From positions 248,001 through 312,000 of the forward strand of contig NZ_BMNW01000004.1 of the NCBI RefSeq assembly GCF_014646755.1: a DNA stretch of 64,000 bases. Reading direction: 5' to 3'. This DNA is from Pseudomonas asuensis. Lineage in GTDB: Bacteria; Pseudomonadota; Gammaproteobacteria; Pseudomonadales; Pseudomonadaceae. Made by a program: the position numbers and the translations under genes. The stretch's first letter is position 1. Each line of letters starts with the position of its first letter. Shown here one piece after another: positions 51,003 to 59,498 of this stretch. The notes below the pieces were generated by a model. The model was not told the origin of the DNA and made no database searches. It was given only the letters and a program-made list of their open reading frames with translations.

Positions 51003-52553
51003 TCAGAGCATACGCTCCAGCCCTACGGCCCGTACGATCCAGGCGTTGAAGCGGCGCCACACTCCGCCGGGCTCGTGATCCAGCTCGTACAGCTTGCCGT
51101 CACGCTCTTCCAGCCAGATCAGCTTTGTCGTTCCATCGCGTTCGACTCGCTTTACCTGATAGCTGACACCCAAGGCCATGCCATCCAGAATCAGCTGGCG
51201 AACGTGCCCGGCGAGGACCGGGCTATCCACCATGATGCCGACTTCGGTGTTCCATAAGATCGAACGTGGATCGAAATTGAAAGAGCCGACAAAGGTATGT
51301 TCACGATCCAGCACCATGGCCTTGCTATGCAAACTGGAAGCGGACTGCCCGAAACTGTAAGGGGAGGCATGCAGGCCCTTTTCTGGTCGATTGCGCATCT
51401 CATAGAGCTTTATGCCGTGCCTGAGTAACTCTTCACGGTAGGGCGCATAACCACCATGAACAGCTGGAACATCTGTCGCCTGCAATGAGTTGGTCAATAC
51501 CCGGATGTCTACTCCCTCACTGGCCTTATCGCTCAGGTAGTCCACCCCGGTCTGGGTTGGAACAAAGTAGGCAGATACCAGAAAGAGCTCCTTGTGCACC
51601 TGCTCTAGCTTAGGCATCAGTTGGGTGGTCAACAGCAGAATGCGGTCCGGCTCACCCTCCGCCAGGACTTTGCGCGGGGCATCCCACAGGGCCTGCCCAT
51701 TTGCCCAGGTCAGCTCGCGAAGCCAGCCCTCCATTTGCGGAGCCGTAGCGTAACGGCGTAGCCGGTTGTAAAGCGCAGAGTCTTTTACCCGCTCGCTCTC
51801 CAGATAACGCTTGAGTCCGGAGCGCATTCGGTTCAAGGCAGACGCAGTAGGAGGACGACGCAAAAACCCCGTAATGGGCTGGCTGATTTTACTGTTCCAA
51901 TACTGATCGAAACTCACGCCAAGCTGGTGTGCGACTGGCCCCGCCCCTAAAAGATCAAGGTCAGTAAAATTCATCTCTGGCTTGGCATCAAAATACTCAT
52001 CGCCGAGATTACGTCCCCCTACGATAGCCACACTGTTATCGGCTAGCAGGAGTTTATTGTGCATCCGGCGATGCTGTTGCGACAGATGCAGAAAGCGCCC
52101 CAACTGGCGGGTTATACCGGTACGGCGGCCGTCATGCAGTGGATTGAATACGCGCACCTCAATATTAGGATGCGCGGCCAGGGCGGCGAGTGCATAGTCA
52201 TTACCATCGCTGCTGGTGTCGTCGAGCAGGAAGCGAATCCGTACGCCTCGATCGGCTGCCGCCAGGAGCTCATTAACCAGCATACGGGTCGTGACGCCGT
52301 CATGGACGATGTAATACTGGATGTCCAGGCTGCGTTGAGCCATGCGGATTAATTCGGCACGGGCCGTAAAGGCATCCGTACTGGATTCCAGCAGGCGAAA
52401 CCCCGATTGCCCGGGATGCTGAATAGCCTGCTTCTGAAGCATGGTATTGAGGTGTGTACCCGCAGGCGCGAGCATAGAGGAGGGAACAGGGGTTTGGACC
52501 TGAGCACAGCCCGTCAGCAGAACGAAAGACAGCAGTAATAAGCGGGCGTACAC
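51003..52553 (-). CDS. Phospholipase D-family lipoprotein (cardiolipin synthase-like)
   Basis: 516 residues from the GTG at 52553, chosen because GGAGGGAACCT stands directly before it; the TTG at 52571 lacks that. Lipobox LTGC at 13-16 (Cys16 lipidated), so it should face the periplasm. Two HKD motifs: HNKLLLAD (H165, K167, D172) and HSKAMVLD (H409, K411, D416). By family it is a transphosphatidylase or nuclease-type PLD, most similar in layout to ClsC/YmdC. Substrate not proven. Confidence 0.88.
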   Translation of the reverse strand: MYARLLLLSFVLLTGCAQVQTPVPSSMLAPAGTHLNTMLQKQAIQHPGQSGFRLLESSTDAFTARAELIRMAQRSLDIQYYIVHDGVTTRMLVNELLAAADRGVRIRFLLDDTSSDGNDYALAALAAHPNIEVRVFNPLHDGRRTGITRQLGRFLHLSQQHRRMHNKLLLADNSVAIVGGRNLGDEYFDAKPEMNFTDLDLLGAGPVAHQLGVSFDQYWNSKISQPITGFLRRPPTASALNRMRSGLKRYLESERVKDSALYNRLRRYATAPQMEGWLRELTWANGQALWDAPRKVLAEGEPDRILLLTTQLMPKLEQVHKELFLVSAYFVPTQTGVDYLSDKASEGVDIRVLTNSLQATDVPAVHGGYAPYREELLRHGIKLYEMRNRPEKGLHASPYSFGQSASSLHSKAMVLDREHTFVGSFNFDPRSILWNTEVGIMVDSPVLAGHVRQLILDGMALGVSYQVKRVERDGTTKLIWLEERDGKLYELDHEPGGVWRRFNAWIVRAVGLERML

Positions 52554-52660
52554 AGGTTCCCTCCAGACCAATTGCGTTTCCCTTCGACGCCTTTATTGCA
52601 GTTAAATTCAGAGGATCAAGGCAGAAAGCCATGATGAGAACGGCCTGTGCCTTTCGCTGT

Positions 52661-53434
52661 TCAGACAGCTGGCAAGCGGACCGTTTGCTGGGAGTAATGG
52701 CCCTTTTCAGGCCCTTGCAAGACAAGGAGGCCCCTACAGGCCAACTCATGTGCACGCCAGCCTAGAAAGGTATCCGTCGCGAAAAAGCCTTCGCTGCGTA
52801 CCATGACCTCGGCCATCACGCGGGCGAGCGGTTGCCATTCTGGCGTGCAATGCTGGATGAGGATAGTGTCGACCGTTTCGTAACCGCTGTACTGGAACGC
52901 ACCGCCTATCCACCGCCTGATATCAGCCTTGGCTTCGACTGCCTTATGCCAGGCGCTGGCCAGACTCTGTTGCTGCTCTGGCAGGATAGGGTCGGGGCTA
53001 TACAGCTCCTTCAACAACTCAGGTGAGCATTGGCCGACGGCACGGCGAGCCTGCACATCGCTACGATATGTTCCACATGGAACACTGTATAACGCAACAG
53101 AAGAATGGTGCAGAGCAGCAGCGATACGGCAGAGCAGGAGTTGCTCGGAAGCGCTGTCGCCATGCCAGACAGTAATGGGGCGATTGCCTTGTGCTACATG
53201 CTCGAGCCACTTGGCATCGTCTGCCAGCTGGTAGGAAAAATCAGGAGCGGCAACATCGTCTGGCCAGACGGCCTTCCAAAATGCCGACCGTACCGGGCAG
53301 GGCGGCTGGTGTACATCTACCAGCGGCCCTACGGCCAGATCGTCACGCATTATCCGTAGGGATGCAGCGGCTTCGGTATCAATCACCTGACGGACACCTT
53401 CAGCCGCAACATCACCACAGACAACGTGCCACAT
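52661..53434 (-). CDS. DUF1835/DUF3658-type protein
   Basis: 257 residues. MWHVVCGDVAAEGVRQ is a DUF1835 start, and the WHGDSASEQLLLCRIA segment is also typical. The C-terminal half contains WRAHELACRGLLVLQG. Cytoplasmic, function unknown. The ATG overlaps the yheV-like stop (TGATG), making it the last gene of a prlC-yheV-DUF1835 operon. Confidence 0.82.
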   Translation of the reverse strand: MWHVVCGDVAAEGVRQVIDTEAAASLRIMRDDLAVGPLVDVHQPPCPVRSAFWKAVWPDDVAAPDFSYQLADDAKWLEHVAQGNRPITVWHGDSASEQLLLCRIAAALHHSSVALYSVPCGTYRSDVQARRAVGQCSPELLKELYSPDPILPEQQQSLASAWHKAVEAKADIRRWIGGAFQYSGYETVDTILIQHCTPEWQPLARVMAEVMVRSEGFFATDTFLGWRAHELACRGLLVLQGPEKGHYSQQTVRLPAV

Positions 53435-53706
53435 CAGTCAGGCTTATCCTTCTTGAGCTTGGGGTTCGGGAAGAACTGAGCCACCTTGACCTGAGCCGTC
53501 GCAGGCTTAGGCTGCTTAGGTGCATTAACGCGCGTAGGCAACTCCTTGGGAATGGAGTTACCCCGCTCGTCGAGCGTATCTCCGTAGCCGCAGGAGGCGC
53601 ACTCGCGGTGCGGCACGCCATCCTCATTCCACATCTTCATCGTGTCCACCGTCTGGCAGGCGGGGCACACGGCCCCGGCGATGAAGCGTTTTACCGGTCC
53701 GCTCAT
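53434..53706 (-). CDS. YheV-family zinc-ribbon protein
   Basis: 90 residues. Two CxxC pairs, CPAC (about 14-17) and CASC (about 36-39), form a small zinc ribbon: KRFIAGAVCPACQTVDTMKMW and HRECASCGYGDTLDE. The tail is Lys/Pro-rich. Function unknown; the gene is regularly found behind prlC in gammaproteobacteria. Overlaps prlC by ATGA and the next gene by TGATG. Confidence 0.9.
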   Translation of the reverse strand: MSGPVKRFIAGAVCPACQTVDTMKMWNEDGVPHRECASCGYGDTLDERGNSIPKELPTRVNAPKQPKPATAQVKVAQFFPNPKLKKDKPD

Positions 53707-55754
53707 GCAGCCTCCTCGGTAAGACCGGAATGGCGCAGCAGGGCATCGATGCTAGGCTCGCGGCCACGGAAGTCCACGAACAGCACCATAGGCTCCAGCG
53801 AACCGCCACGAGCCAGTACAGCTTCACGGAACGCGCGACCCGTCTCGGCATTAAAGACGCCATCTTCTTCAAACTTGGAGAAGGCATCGGCCGAAAGAAC
53901 TTCCGCCCACTTGTAGCTGTAATAACCAGCCGCATACCCGCCCGCAAAGATGTGGGCAAAGCTGTTGGCGAAGCGGTTATAAGCAGGTGGACGCATGACC
54001 GACACTTCGTCTCGGATGGACTCCAATACATCCAGCACACTACGGCCATCGCCGTGAGTCGCGTGCAGTTCGAAGTCGAACAGTGAGAACTCCAGCTGGC
54101 GGACCATCATCAGGCCAGATTGGAAGTTCTTTGCAGCCAGCATCTTGTCCAGGAGCTCCTGAAGCAGTGGCTCGCCAGTCTCGTAATGGCCGGAAATCAG
54201 CGCCAGACCTTCCGGCTCCCAGCACCAGTTTTCCATAAACTGACTTGGCAGCTCGACCGCATCCCATGCCACGCCGTTGATACCGGATACACCGGCATGC
54301 TCAATGCGGGTAAGCAGGTGATGCAGGCCATGACCGAACTCGTGGAACAGGGTGGTTACCTCATCGTGGGTCAGCAGAGCGGGCTTGCCACCGCTGGCCG
54401 GGGTGAAGTTGCAGACGAGGTAGGCGATCGGGTTGATCAGCTCGCCCTGGGCATTGCGACGCTTGTCACGGGCACCGTCCATCCAGGCACCGCCACGCTT
54501 GTTGGCACGGGCATAAAGGTCGAAGAAGAAGCGGCCAACGTGCTTGCCGTTCTCGGTAATCTCAAACAGACGAACCTCAGGATGCCACTTATCAAAGCCC
54601 TCCTTGATTTCGCTGATCTCAATACCGTAGAGCTTTTGTACTACAGCGAATAGGCCGGAGAGAACCTTGTCGACGGGGAAGTAGGCACGCAGCTCTTCCT
54701 GCGACAGGGAGTAACGCGCCTGTCTCAGCTTCTCGGCAAAGTAGCCGGTATCCCAGCTCTTGAGATCAGTTACGCCCTGCTCAGCAGCAAAGGCCTTGAG
54801 CTGATCCAGGTCACGCTGGGCGAAGGGCTTGCTGCGCTGAGCCAGATCACGCAGGAAGCTCAGGACCTGTTCGCTGGACTCGGCCATCTTGGTCGCCAAG
54901 GACAGTTCGGCGTAATTGGCATAGCCCAGCAGGCGCGCCAGCTCCTGACGCAGGTCGAGAATCTCTTCCATCACTGGGCCGTTGTTGAATTGTCCAGCGT
55001 TGGGGCCCTGGTCAGAGGCGCGGGTGCAATAGGCCGCATAGACTTCCTCGCGCAGAGCGCGATCGTCGGCGTAAGTCATCACTGCGTAGTAGCTTGGGAA
55101 TTCGAGGTTGATCAGCCAGCCTTCCAGCCCCTTGGCCTGGGCCGCAGCAGCCATCTGGGCCTTGGCGGAATCTGGCAGACCAGCCAAAGCAGATTCATCA
55201 GTCACATGCTTGGTCCAGGCCTGGGTAGCATCTAACAATTGGTTGGAAAACTTGCTGGACAGCTCGGACTTGCGCGACTGGATCTCGCCGTAGCGCTTCT
55301 GCTGTTCAGGCGGCAGATCGATACCCGATAAACGGAAATCACGCAGAGCATTGTCGAGAATCTTCTTCTGAGCAGCATCGAAGCCCTTGGCCTCTTCGCT
55401 TTCGGACAGTTTCCGGTAGGCCTCGAAAAGATCCTTGTTTTGCCCGATCTCGGTGGAGTATGCGGAGAGCTTGGGCAGGCAGGCCTCGTAAGCGGTACGC
55501 AGCTCAGGGTTGTTACACACGGCATTCAGATGAGTAACCGGGCTCCATGCCTGGCCCAAGCGGTCGTTCAGCTCGTCGAACGCCACGACCAGCCCCTGCC
55601 AGGTGGGGTTTTCCTTTTGGGTCTTCAGCAGCTCGGCAATGGCGGCGCGGTTGTCTGCCAGAATTTGATCAATGGCCGGCTCGACAGATTCGGGCTTGAT
55701 CGCAGAATAGGGTGGCAGATCGTAGGGCTGTAACAGAGGATTGCTGGCGCTCAC
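53703..55754 (-). CDS. prlC: Oligopeptidase A (M3 metallopeptidase)
   Basis: 683 residues from the GTG at 55754, which has AAGGGG nine bases upstream; the longer ORF to 55835 is not supported. Zinc metallopeptidase that degrades signal-peptide remnants and other oligopeptides in the cytoplasm. HEFGHGLHH (about 470) is the zinc HExxH motif. GWAYYSYKWAEV-like segment (GYAAGYYSYKWAEVLSADAF) is at the C-terminus. First gene of the prlC-yheV-DUF1835 operon, divergent from the carbonic anhydrase gene. Confidence 0.95.
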   Translation of the reverse strand: MSASNPLLQPYDLPPYSAIKPESVEPAIDQILADNRAAIAELLKTQKENPTWQGLVVAFDELNDRLGQAWSPVTHLNAVCNNPELRTAYEACLPKLSAYSTEIGQNKDLFEAYRKLSESEEAKGFDAAQKKILDNALRDFRLSGIDLPPEQQKRYGEIQSRKSELSSKFSNQLLDATQAWTKHVTDESALAGLPDSAKAQMAAAAQAKGLEGWLINLEFPSYYAVMTYADDRALREEVYAAYCTRASDQGPNAGQFNNGPVMEEILDLRQELARLLGYANYAELSLATKMAESSEQVLSFLRDLAQRSKPFAQRDLDQLKAFAAEQGVTDLKSWDTGYFAEKLRQARYSLSQEELRAYFPVDKVLSGLFAVVQKLYGIEISEIKEGFDKWHPEVRLFEITENGKHVGRFFFDLYARANKRGGAWMDGARDKRRNAQGELINPIAYLVCNFTPASGGKPALLTHDEVTTLFHEFGHGLHHLLTRIEHAGVSGINGVAWDAVELPSQFMENWCWEPEGLALISGHYETGEPLLQELLDKMLAAKNFQSGLMMVRQLEFSLFDFELHATHGDGRSVLDVLESIRDEVSVMRPPAYNRFANSFAHIFAGGYAAGYYSYKWAEVLSADAFSKFEEDGVFNAETGRAFREAVLARGGSLEPMVLFVDFRGREPSIDALLRHSGLTEEAA

Positions 55755-55935
55755 GGTGTTCCCCTTAAGGATATATACGGGTAGCTTGAGCCCCACGCCG
55801 ACCGGGATACGGCTATGCTGCCTCAAAGGACGCATTGGCCGGGCCTACCCAGTCAACGAAAGGCTCTCAAAGAAGACTATATGGAGCCCATCTTAACCAG
55901 ACTCAAGGCTCGCCTGATTAGAAAAGGTATCTATC

Positions 55936-56487
55936 GTGACCATTCGCACTTACCAGAATAAAACGCCCGTGCTGGGCGAACGCGCTTTTGTCGATGCCAC
56001 CGCTGTGGTCATTGGTGACGTGGAGCTGGGCGCAGACAGTTCTATCTGGCCGCTGACCGTAATTCGCGGCGACATGCACCGCGTGCGCATCGGTGCCCGT
56101 ACCAGCATTCAGGACGGTAGCGTTCTGCATATCACCCATGCTGGCCCCTTCAACCCGGACGGCTATCCTTTGATCGTAGGTGATGAAGTCACTGTCGGCC
56201 ACAAGGTTACGTTGCATGGCTGCACCCTTGGTAATCGTATACTGGTGGGCATGGGCAGCATTGTCATGGACGGCGCCGTGATAGAAGACAATGTGATTAT
56301 CGGAGCAGGCAGTCTGGTCCCACCGGGCAAGAAGCTGGAAAGCGGGTTTCTTTACGTAGGCAGCCCCGTCAAACAGGCGCGGCCGTTAACAGAGAAAGAG
56401 CGTAACTTCTTTGAGTACAGTGCGAATAACTATGTGAAGCTTAAGGATCAACACCTGGCCGAAGGGTATGACCGGCCCGGTGTATGA
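55936..56487 (+). CDS. Gamma-carbonic anhydrase-like protein (YrdA family)
   Basis: 183 residues, GTG start. Left-handed beta-helix with hexapeptide repeats (I..D..LG..S, VRIGARTSIQDGSVLHIT...). Candidate zinc ligands are H68, H89 (VGHK) and H94 (LHGC). Most family members have no proven carbonic anhydrase activity. It is divergent from prlC (181 bases) and ends in a terminator-like hairpin. Confidence 0.93.
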   Translation: MTIRTYQNKTPVLGERAFVDATAVVIGDVELGADSSIWPLTVIRGDMHRVRIGARTSIQDGSVLHITHAGPFNPDGYPLIVGDEVTVGHKVTLHGCTLGNRILVGMGSIVMDGAVIEDNVIIGAGSLVPPGKKLESGFLYVGSPVKQARPLTEKERNFFEYSANNYVKLKDQHLAEGYDRPGV

Positions 56488-56491
56488 GAAA

Positions 56492-56518
56492 ACAAGGTCG
56501 GTAACGGCCTTGTTGTTT
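56492..56518 (+). terminator. Terminator-like hairpin after the gamma-carbonic anhydrase
   Basis: ACAAGGTC (56492-56499) pairs with GGCCTTGT (56506-56513), one wobble pair, then TGTTT. A moderate T-run only. Confidence 0.5.
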
Positions 56519-56603
56519 GACCAGAAATATCGCTGCACTCAGCTAAGCGTTTGCCCATCATACAGGAGCGTATACCTGCGGGATGGGCACGGCATAGCCG
56601 ACC

Positions 56604-59246
56604 TTAGGCCTCTGAACCAGGCGGGCTATTTGTCGGCGGGATACCTTGCGGCATGGGCGCCCGGTCCGTAGTGGCGGCCTCGCTTGGCATGACGAGGTAG
56701 GTGCGTGGATCAGCGATGGTAATGCCCAGCTCGCGAAATCGCTTGAGAATGCGCCGGTTGGTTTCACGTTGCACGCCCCAACGGCCCTTGTCGATACAAC
56801 GCATCTGACCCAGCACCGTCACCATCGAGCCGTCTACTGCATCCACACCCCAAATTTCCAGATCGTTAATGATCAGATCCTTGAAGCCCGGGTCCTGACG
56901 CATTTCAGCACCAATGGCCTTCAACTCGCTAAAGACCTGGTCGATATCGGTGTTATAGCCCACATTGATACGAATGGAAGCGTTGCCAATGCCGCGGTTG
57001 ATGTTGTTGACCGTGGAGACTGAGCTGAACGGCACGATATGCAACGAGCCATCGCCTGCTCGAATCCTTACGGTCCGAATCGACAGGTATTCGACCGTAC
57101 CGGATACACCAGCCACCGTGACCCAATCACCGACTTGCATAGCGTTCTCCATGAGCAGGAAGATGCCAGTGATAAAGTCCTGCACCAGCTTTTGCGAGCC
57201 AAAACCGACCGCTACACCAATGATGCTCGCACCGGCCAACAGGGGTGTGGTGTTGATACCGATCTGGCTCAACGCCGTCAGGCCTACCACGAGCACAATG
57301 ATGATAAGCAGGAAACTGCGCAGCATGGGCAGCAGTGTGCGCAGCCGTGCAGCCCGGACCAGATCCCCCTGGCTCGTCCAGCGTGTTAGACGTCGTTGTA
57401 CCGCCGCGTTGGCAGACTCCCAAACGATAATTGCCACAAGGGCAGCCACCAGAATAGTCAGCATGGCAGAAAGCAAGCTGCGTCCAATAGTGCCGCTGGC
57501 AAACCAGCCCAGCGCATTCAGGCCCCAGAGCTGGAATAAGGCAATGACAGTGCATCCGGTAATAACCGCAGTGATGAGCCGACGCGCGAGCGGGTAGTAC
57601 CGGTCAGCCAGTCGGCTACGGATCGACGGGGCAGGGATATTGTCAGCCTCTGCAGATGGATCATGCTTGGGTTGGAAGGCACGACCCACTGCGCCCAGCA
57701 CCAGGATCGCCAAAAGCCGCGCCGCAATGACTACTGCACCGGACAGGGCAATAAAGTTGATCAGCTTGGGAAAGCCGTTTTCAACGCCTAATGCCCACAC
57801 TACCCACAGACCAATGACGAACGCTGCGGCAAAGAAGGCCCAAACCAGTGCCAACCAATTGCGCAGGGCAGACACTGGTCCTGTTGCCTCGGCTGGCGCT
57901 TCGATCAGTGCACCTACGGGCTTGCGCACTTTGAAGATAAGAACAACCAGACAGAAGTGAACCAATAGGGAGAACAGTTTAACGATAGCCAGATGACCGG
58001 CACGGCCTGCGCCTAATGCCTCAACTGCCTCGGCCAGCGCGATGCCAAAAGCAGCGAGCACAACGGCAAGCCGTATCCAGGTCTCCAGGGTCTGGGCAAT
58101 AGCGTTTCTGACGCGGATGATGCGCATCCCATGACCTATTGGTGAGATCAACAGGCGAACCACAGCCATGCAGACGCGAACGGTGACGTAGGCACCAACA
58201 AAGCCTTGTACGACTGCCATGACACGCTGCTCATCGCCTGAAAGCGCCCGTATGATCAAGGCCGCTGCGCCAAAGAACAGCACCAGTGGCAGCAGATCAA
58301 GGATCAGCGAGCCCAGGGCATAGGGCAGGTGACGCAGGGTGCTCCAGTGCTCACCCGGCATGGCGGTATGCCGTAGAGACGTGGTGGCATCCTTAGGCAT
58401 CGCGTCGACCGTTGGGGGTTGAGCAGCCGTATCGGTAGCCGTGCTGGCTGACCGCTCCTGGGCAGTATTATTACCACCCACGGGTACGGCCTCGATCTGC
58501 TCGACACCATCGCGTGTCGTTTGTACAAGCGCGACCTCTTCACTGGCAGGTCGAATACCACCGATCTCGGCAGCATTGGCAATAGCCTCCTGCCCGGCCT
58601 GCTCTTGCTCGACTCTCGCCTTTGCCTGAACCTGGCGCTGCTTTTCCGCCTGCTCCGCCTGTTCGCGAAGGGCGCGCTCATCAGCCTCTTGAGCATGCTG
58701 GATGAGCGCGCGGCGCGGCCTGCCCAGGAGATACCGCAGCCCCCACTCAAGGGCGAGGCCTGCCCCAAATACGATTGCCAGATCGATCAGTGCTTCGCCC
58801 AGGATATGCCGACCCTGGCCGCTGACAGAATGCGCCCGTAGCCAGACAGGAAACTCCAGCGCAGCCTGCTTGATCTGGCGCAACTGATCTTCCAGCCCAT
58901 CGCCCCACCGGCTGACTTGCCGAAGGGTTCTGGCAATCAGGCCATTCTCTTCGATTGCTACGGCAGCAGGTGCTTCGGCAGGGGCTGGGGTATCTGCGGC
59001 GGCATCGTCTGTTGCCTGCTCATCCGCCGCTGCTGTCTCGGGGCCTTTGGCCGGCGCCGTATCGGCAATTGCCTTGAGTGCACGCACAGCCTCGGCCCGC
59101 TGCTGCTCATCCTGCAGTACGCTGACGGCACGTCGTGCATCGCTGGGCGAAATCGTTTCGTCAGCAGCGGTGGCGTTACCCGCCGTCAGAACTAAGGTAA
59201 AGATCAGGAGGAACGCAAGGCACACTTGCGAAATCTGTTTATGCAT
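56604..59246 (-). CDS. MscS-family mechanosensitive ion channel, large form
   Basis: 880 residues from the ATG at 59246 (MHKQISQ..). A signal peptide (1-28) leads into a long Ala/Glu/Gln-rich periplasmic region with coiled-coil-like repeats (about 180-260), then about ten hydrophobic helices, and the MscS pore and beta domain (VGLTALSQIGINTTPLLAGASIIGVAVGFGSQKLVQDFITGIFLLMEN and NAMQVGDWVTV). It should open on membrane tension to release solutes under hypo-osmotic shock. The large N-terminal extension resembles MscK/MscM-type channels. Starts are divergent from DUF2905, with only 22 bases between them. Confidence 0.88.
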   Translation of the reverse strand: MHKQISQVCLAFLLIFTLVLTAGNATAADETISPSDARRAVSVLQDEQQRAEAVRALKAIADTAPAKGPETAAADEQATDDAAADTPAPAEAPAAVAIEENGLIARTLRQVSRWGDGLEDQLRQIKQAALEFPVWLRAHSVSGQGRHILGEALIDLAIVFGAGLALEWGLRYLLGRPRRALIQHAQEADERALREQAEQAEKQRQVQAKARVEQEQAGQEAIANAAEIGGIRPASEEVALVQTTRDGVEQIEAVPVGGNNTAQERSASTATDTAAQPPTVDAMPKDATTSLRHTAMPGEHWSTLRHLPYALGSLILDLLPLVLFFGAAALIIRALSGDEQRVMAVVQGFVGAYVTVRVCMAVVRLLISPIGHGMRIIRVRNAIAQTLETWIRLAVVLAAFGIALAEAVEALGAGRAGHLAIVKLFSLLVHFCLVVLIFKVRKPVGALIEAPAEATGPVSALRNWLALVWAFFAAAFVIGLWVVWALGVENGFPKLINFIALSGAVVIAARLLAILVLGAVGRAFQPKHDPSAEADNIPAPSIRSRLADRYYPLARRLITAVITGCTVIALFQLWGLNALGWFASGTIGRSLLSAMLTILVAALVAIIVWESANAAVQRRLTRWTSQGDLVRAARLRTLLPMLRSFLLIIIVLVVGLTALSQIGINTTPLLAGASIIGVAVGFGSQKLVQDFITGIFLLMENAMQVGDWVTVAGVSGTVEYLSIRTVRIRAGDGSLHIVPFSSVSTVNNINRGIGNASIRINVGYNTDIDQVFSELKAIGAEMRQDPGFKDLIINDLEIWGVDAVDGSMVTVLGQMRCIDKGRWGVQRETNRRILKRFRELGITIADPRTYLVMPSEAATTDRAPMPQGIPPTNSPPGSEA

Positions 59247-59268
59247 GGCTCTCGGATCGGATTGGGAT

Positions 59269-59469
59269 ATGTCTCGTACGTTGATCGTCATTGGCCTGCT
59301 GATTGTGGCTATCGGTTTCTTATGGCCCTGGGTGAGTCGCTTGCCATTGGGCCACCTGCCGGGTGACATCGTTGTTAAACGGGAGAACGTCTCGTTTTTC
59401 TTTCCTATCACCACCATGATTCTGGTCAGTGCAGTGGTGTCCGCTGTGTTGTGGTTAATCAATCGCTGA
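59269..59469 (+). CDS. DUF2905 small membrane protein
   Basis: 66 residues. Two transmembrane helices (about 4-24 and 42-62) around a LGHLPGDIVVKRENVSFFFP segment, the DUF2905 signature. Function unknown. It is embedded in the frame upstream of a longer ORF but its ATG, size and two-helix layout match the family. Divergent from the mechanosensitive channel. Confidence 0.85.
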   Translation: MSRTLIVIGLLIVAIGFLWPWVSRLPLGHLPGDIVVKRENVSFFFPITTMILVSAVVSAVLWLINR

Positions 59470-59498
59470 GCCCTGACGCAAGCCAGGGCTCAGGTCCT

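Noticed and set aside
53191-53916. 241-residue plus-strand ORF over yheV and prlC
   Set aside because: Antisense to three supported overlapping genes; composition is arginine-rich shadow sequence.
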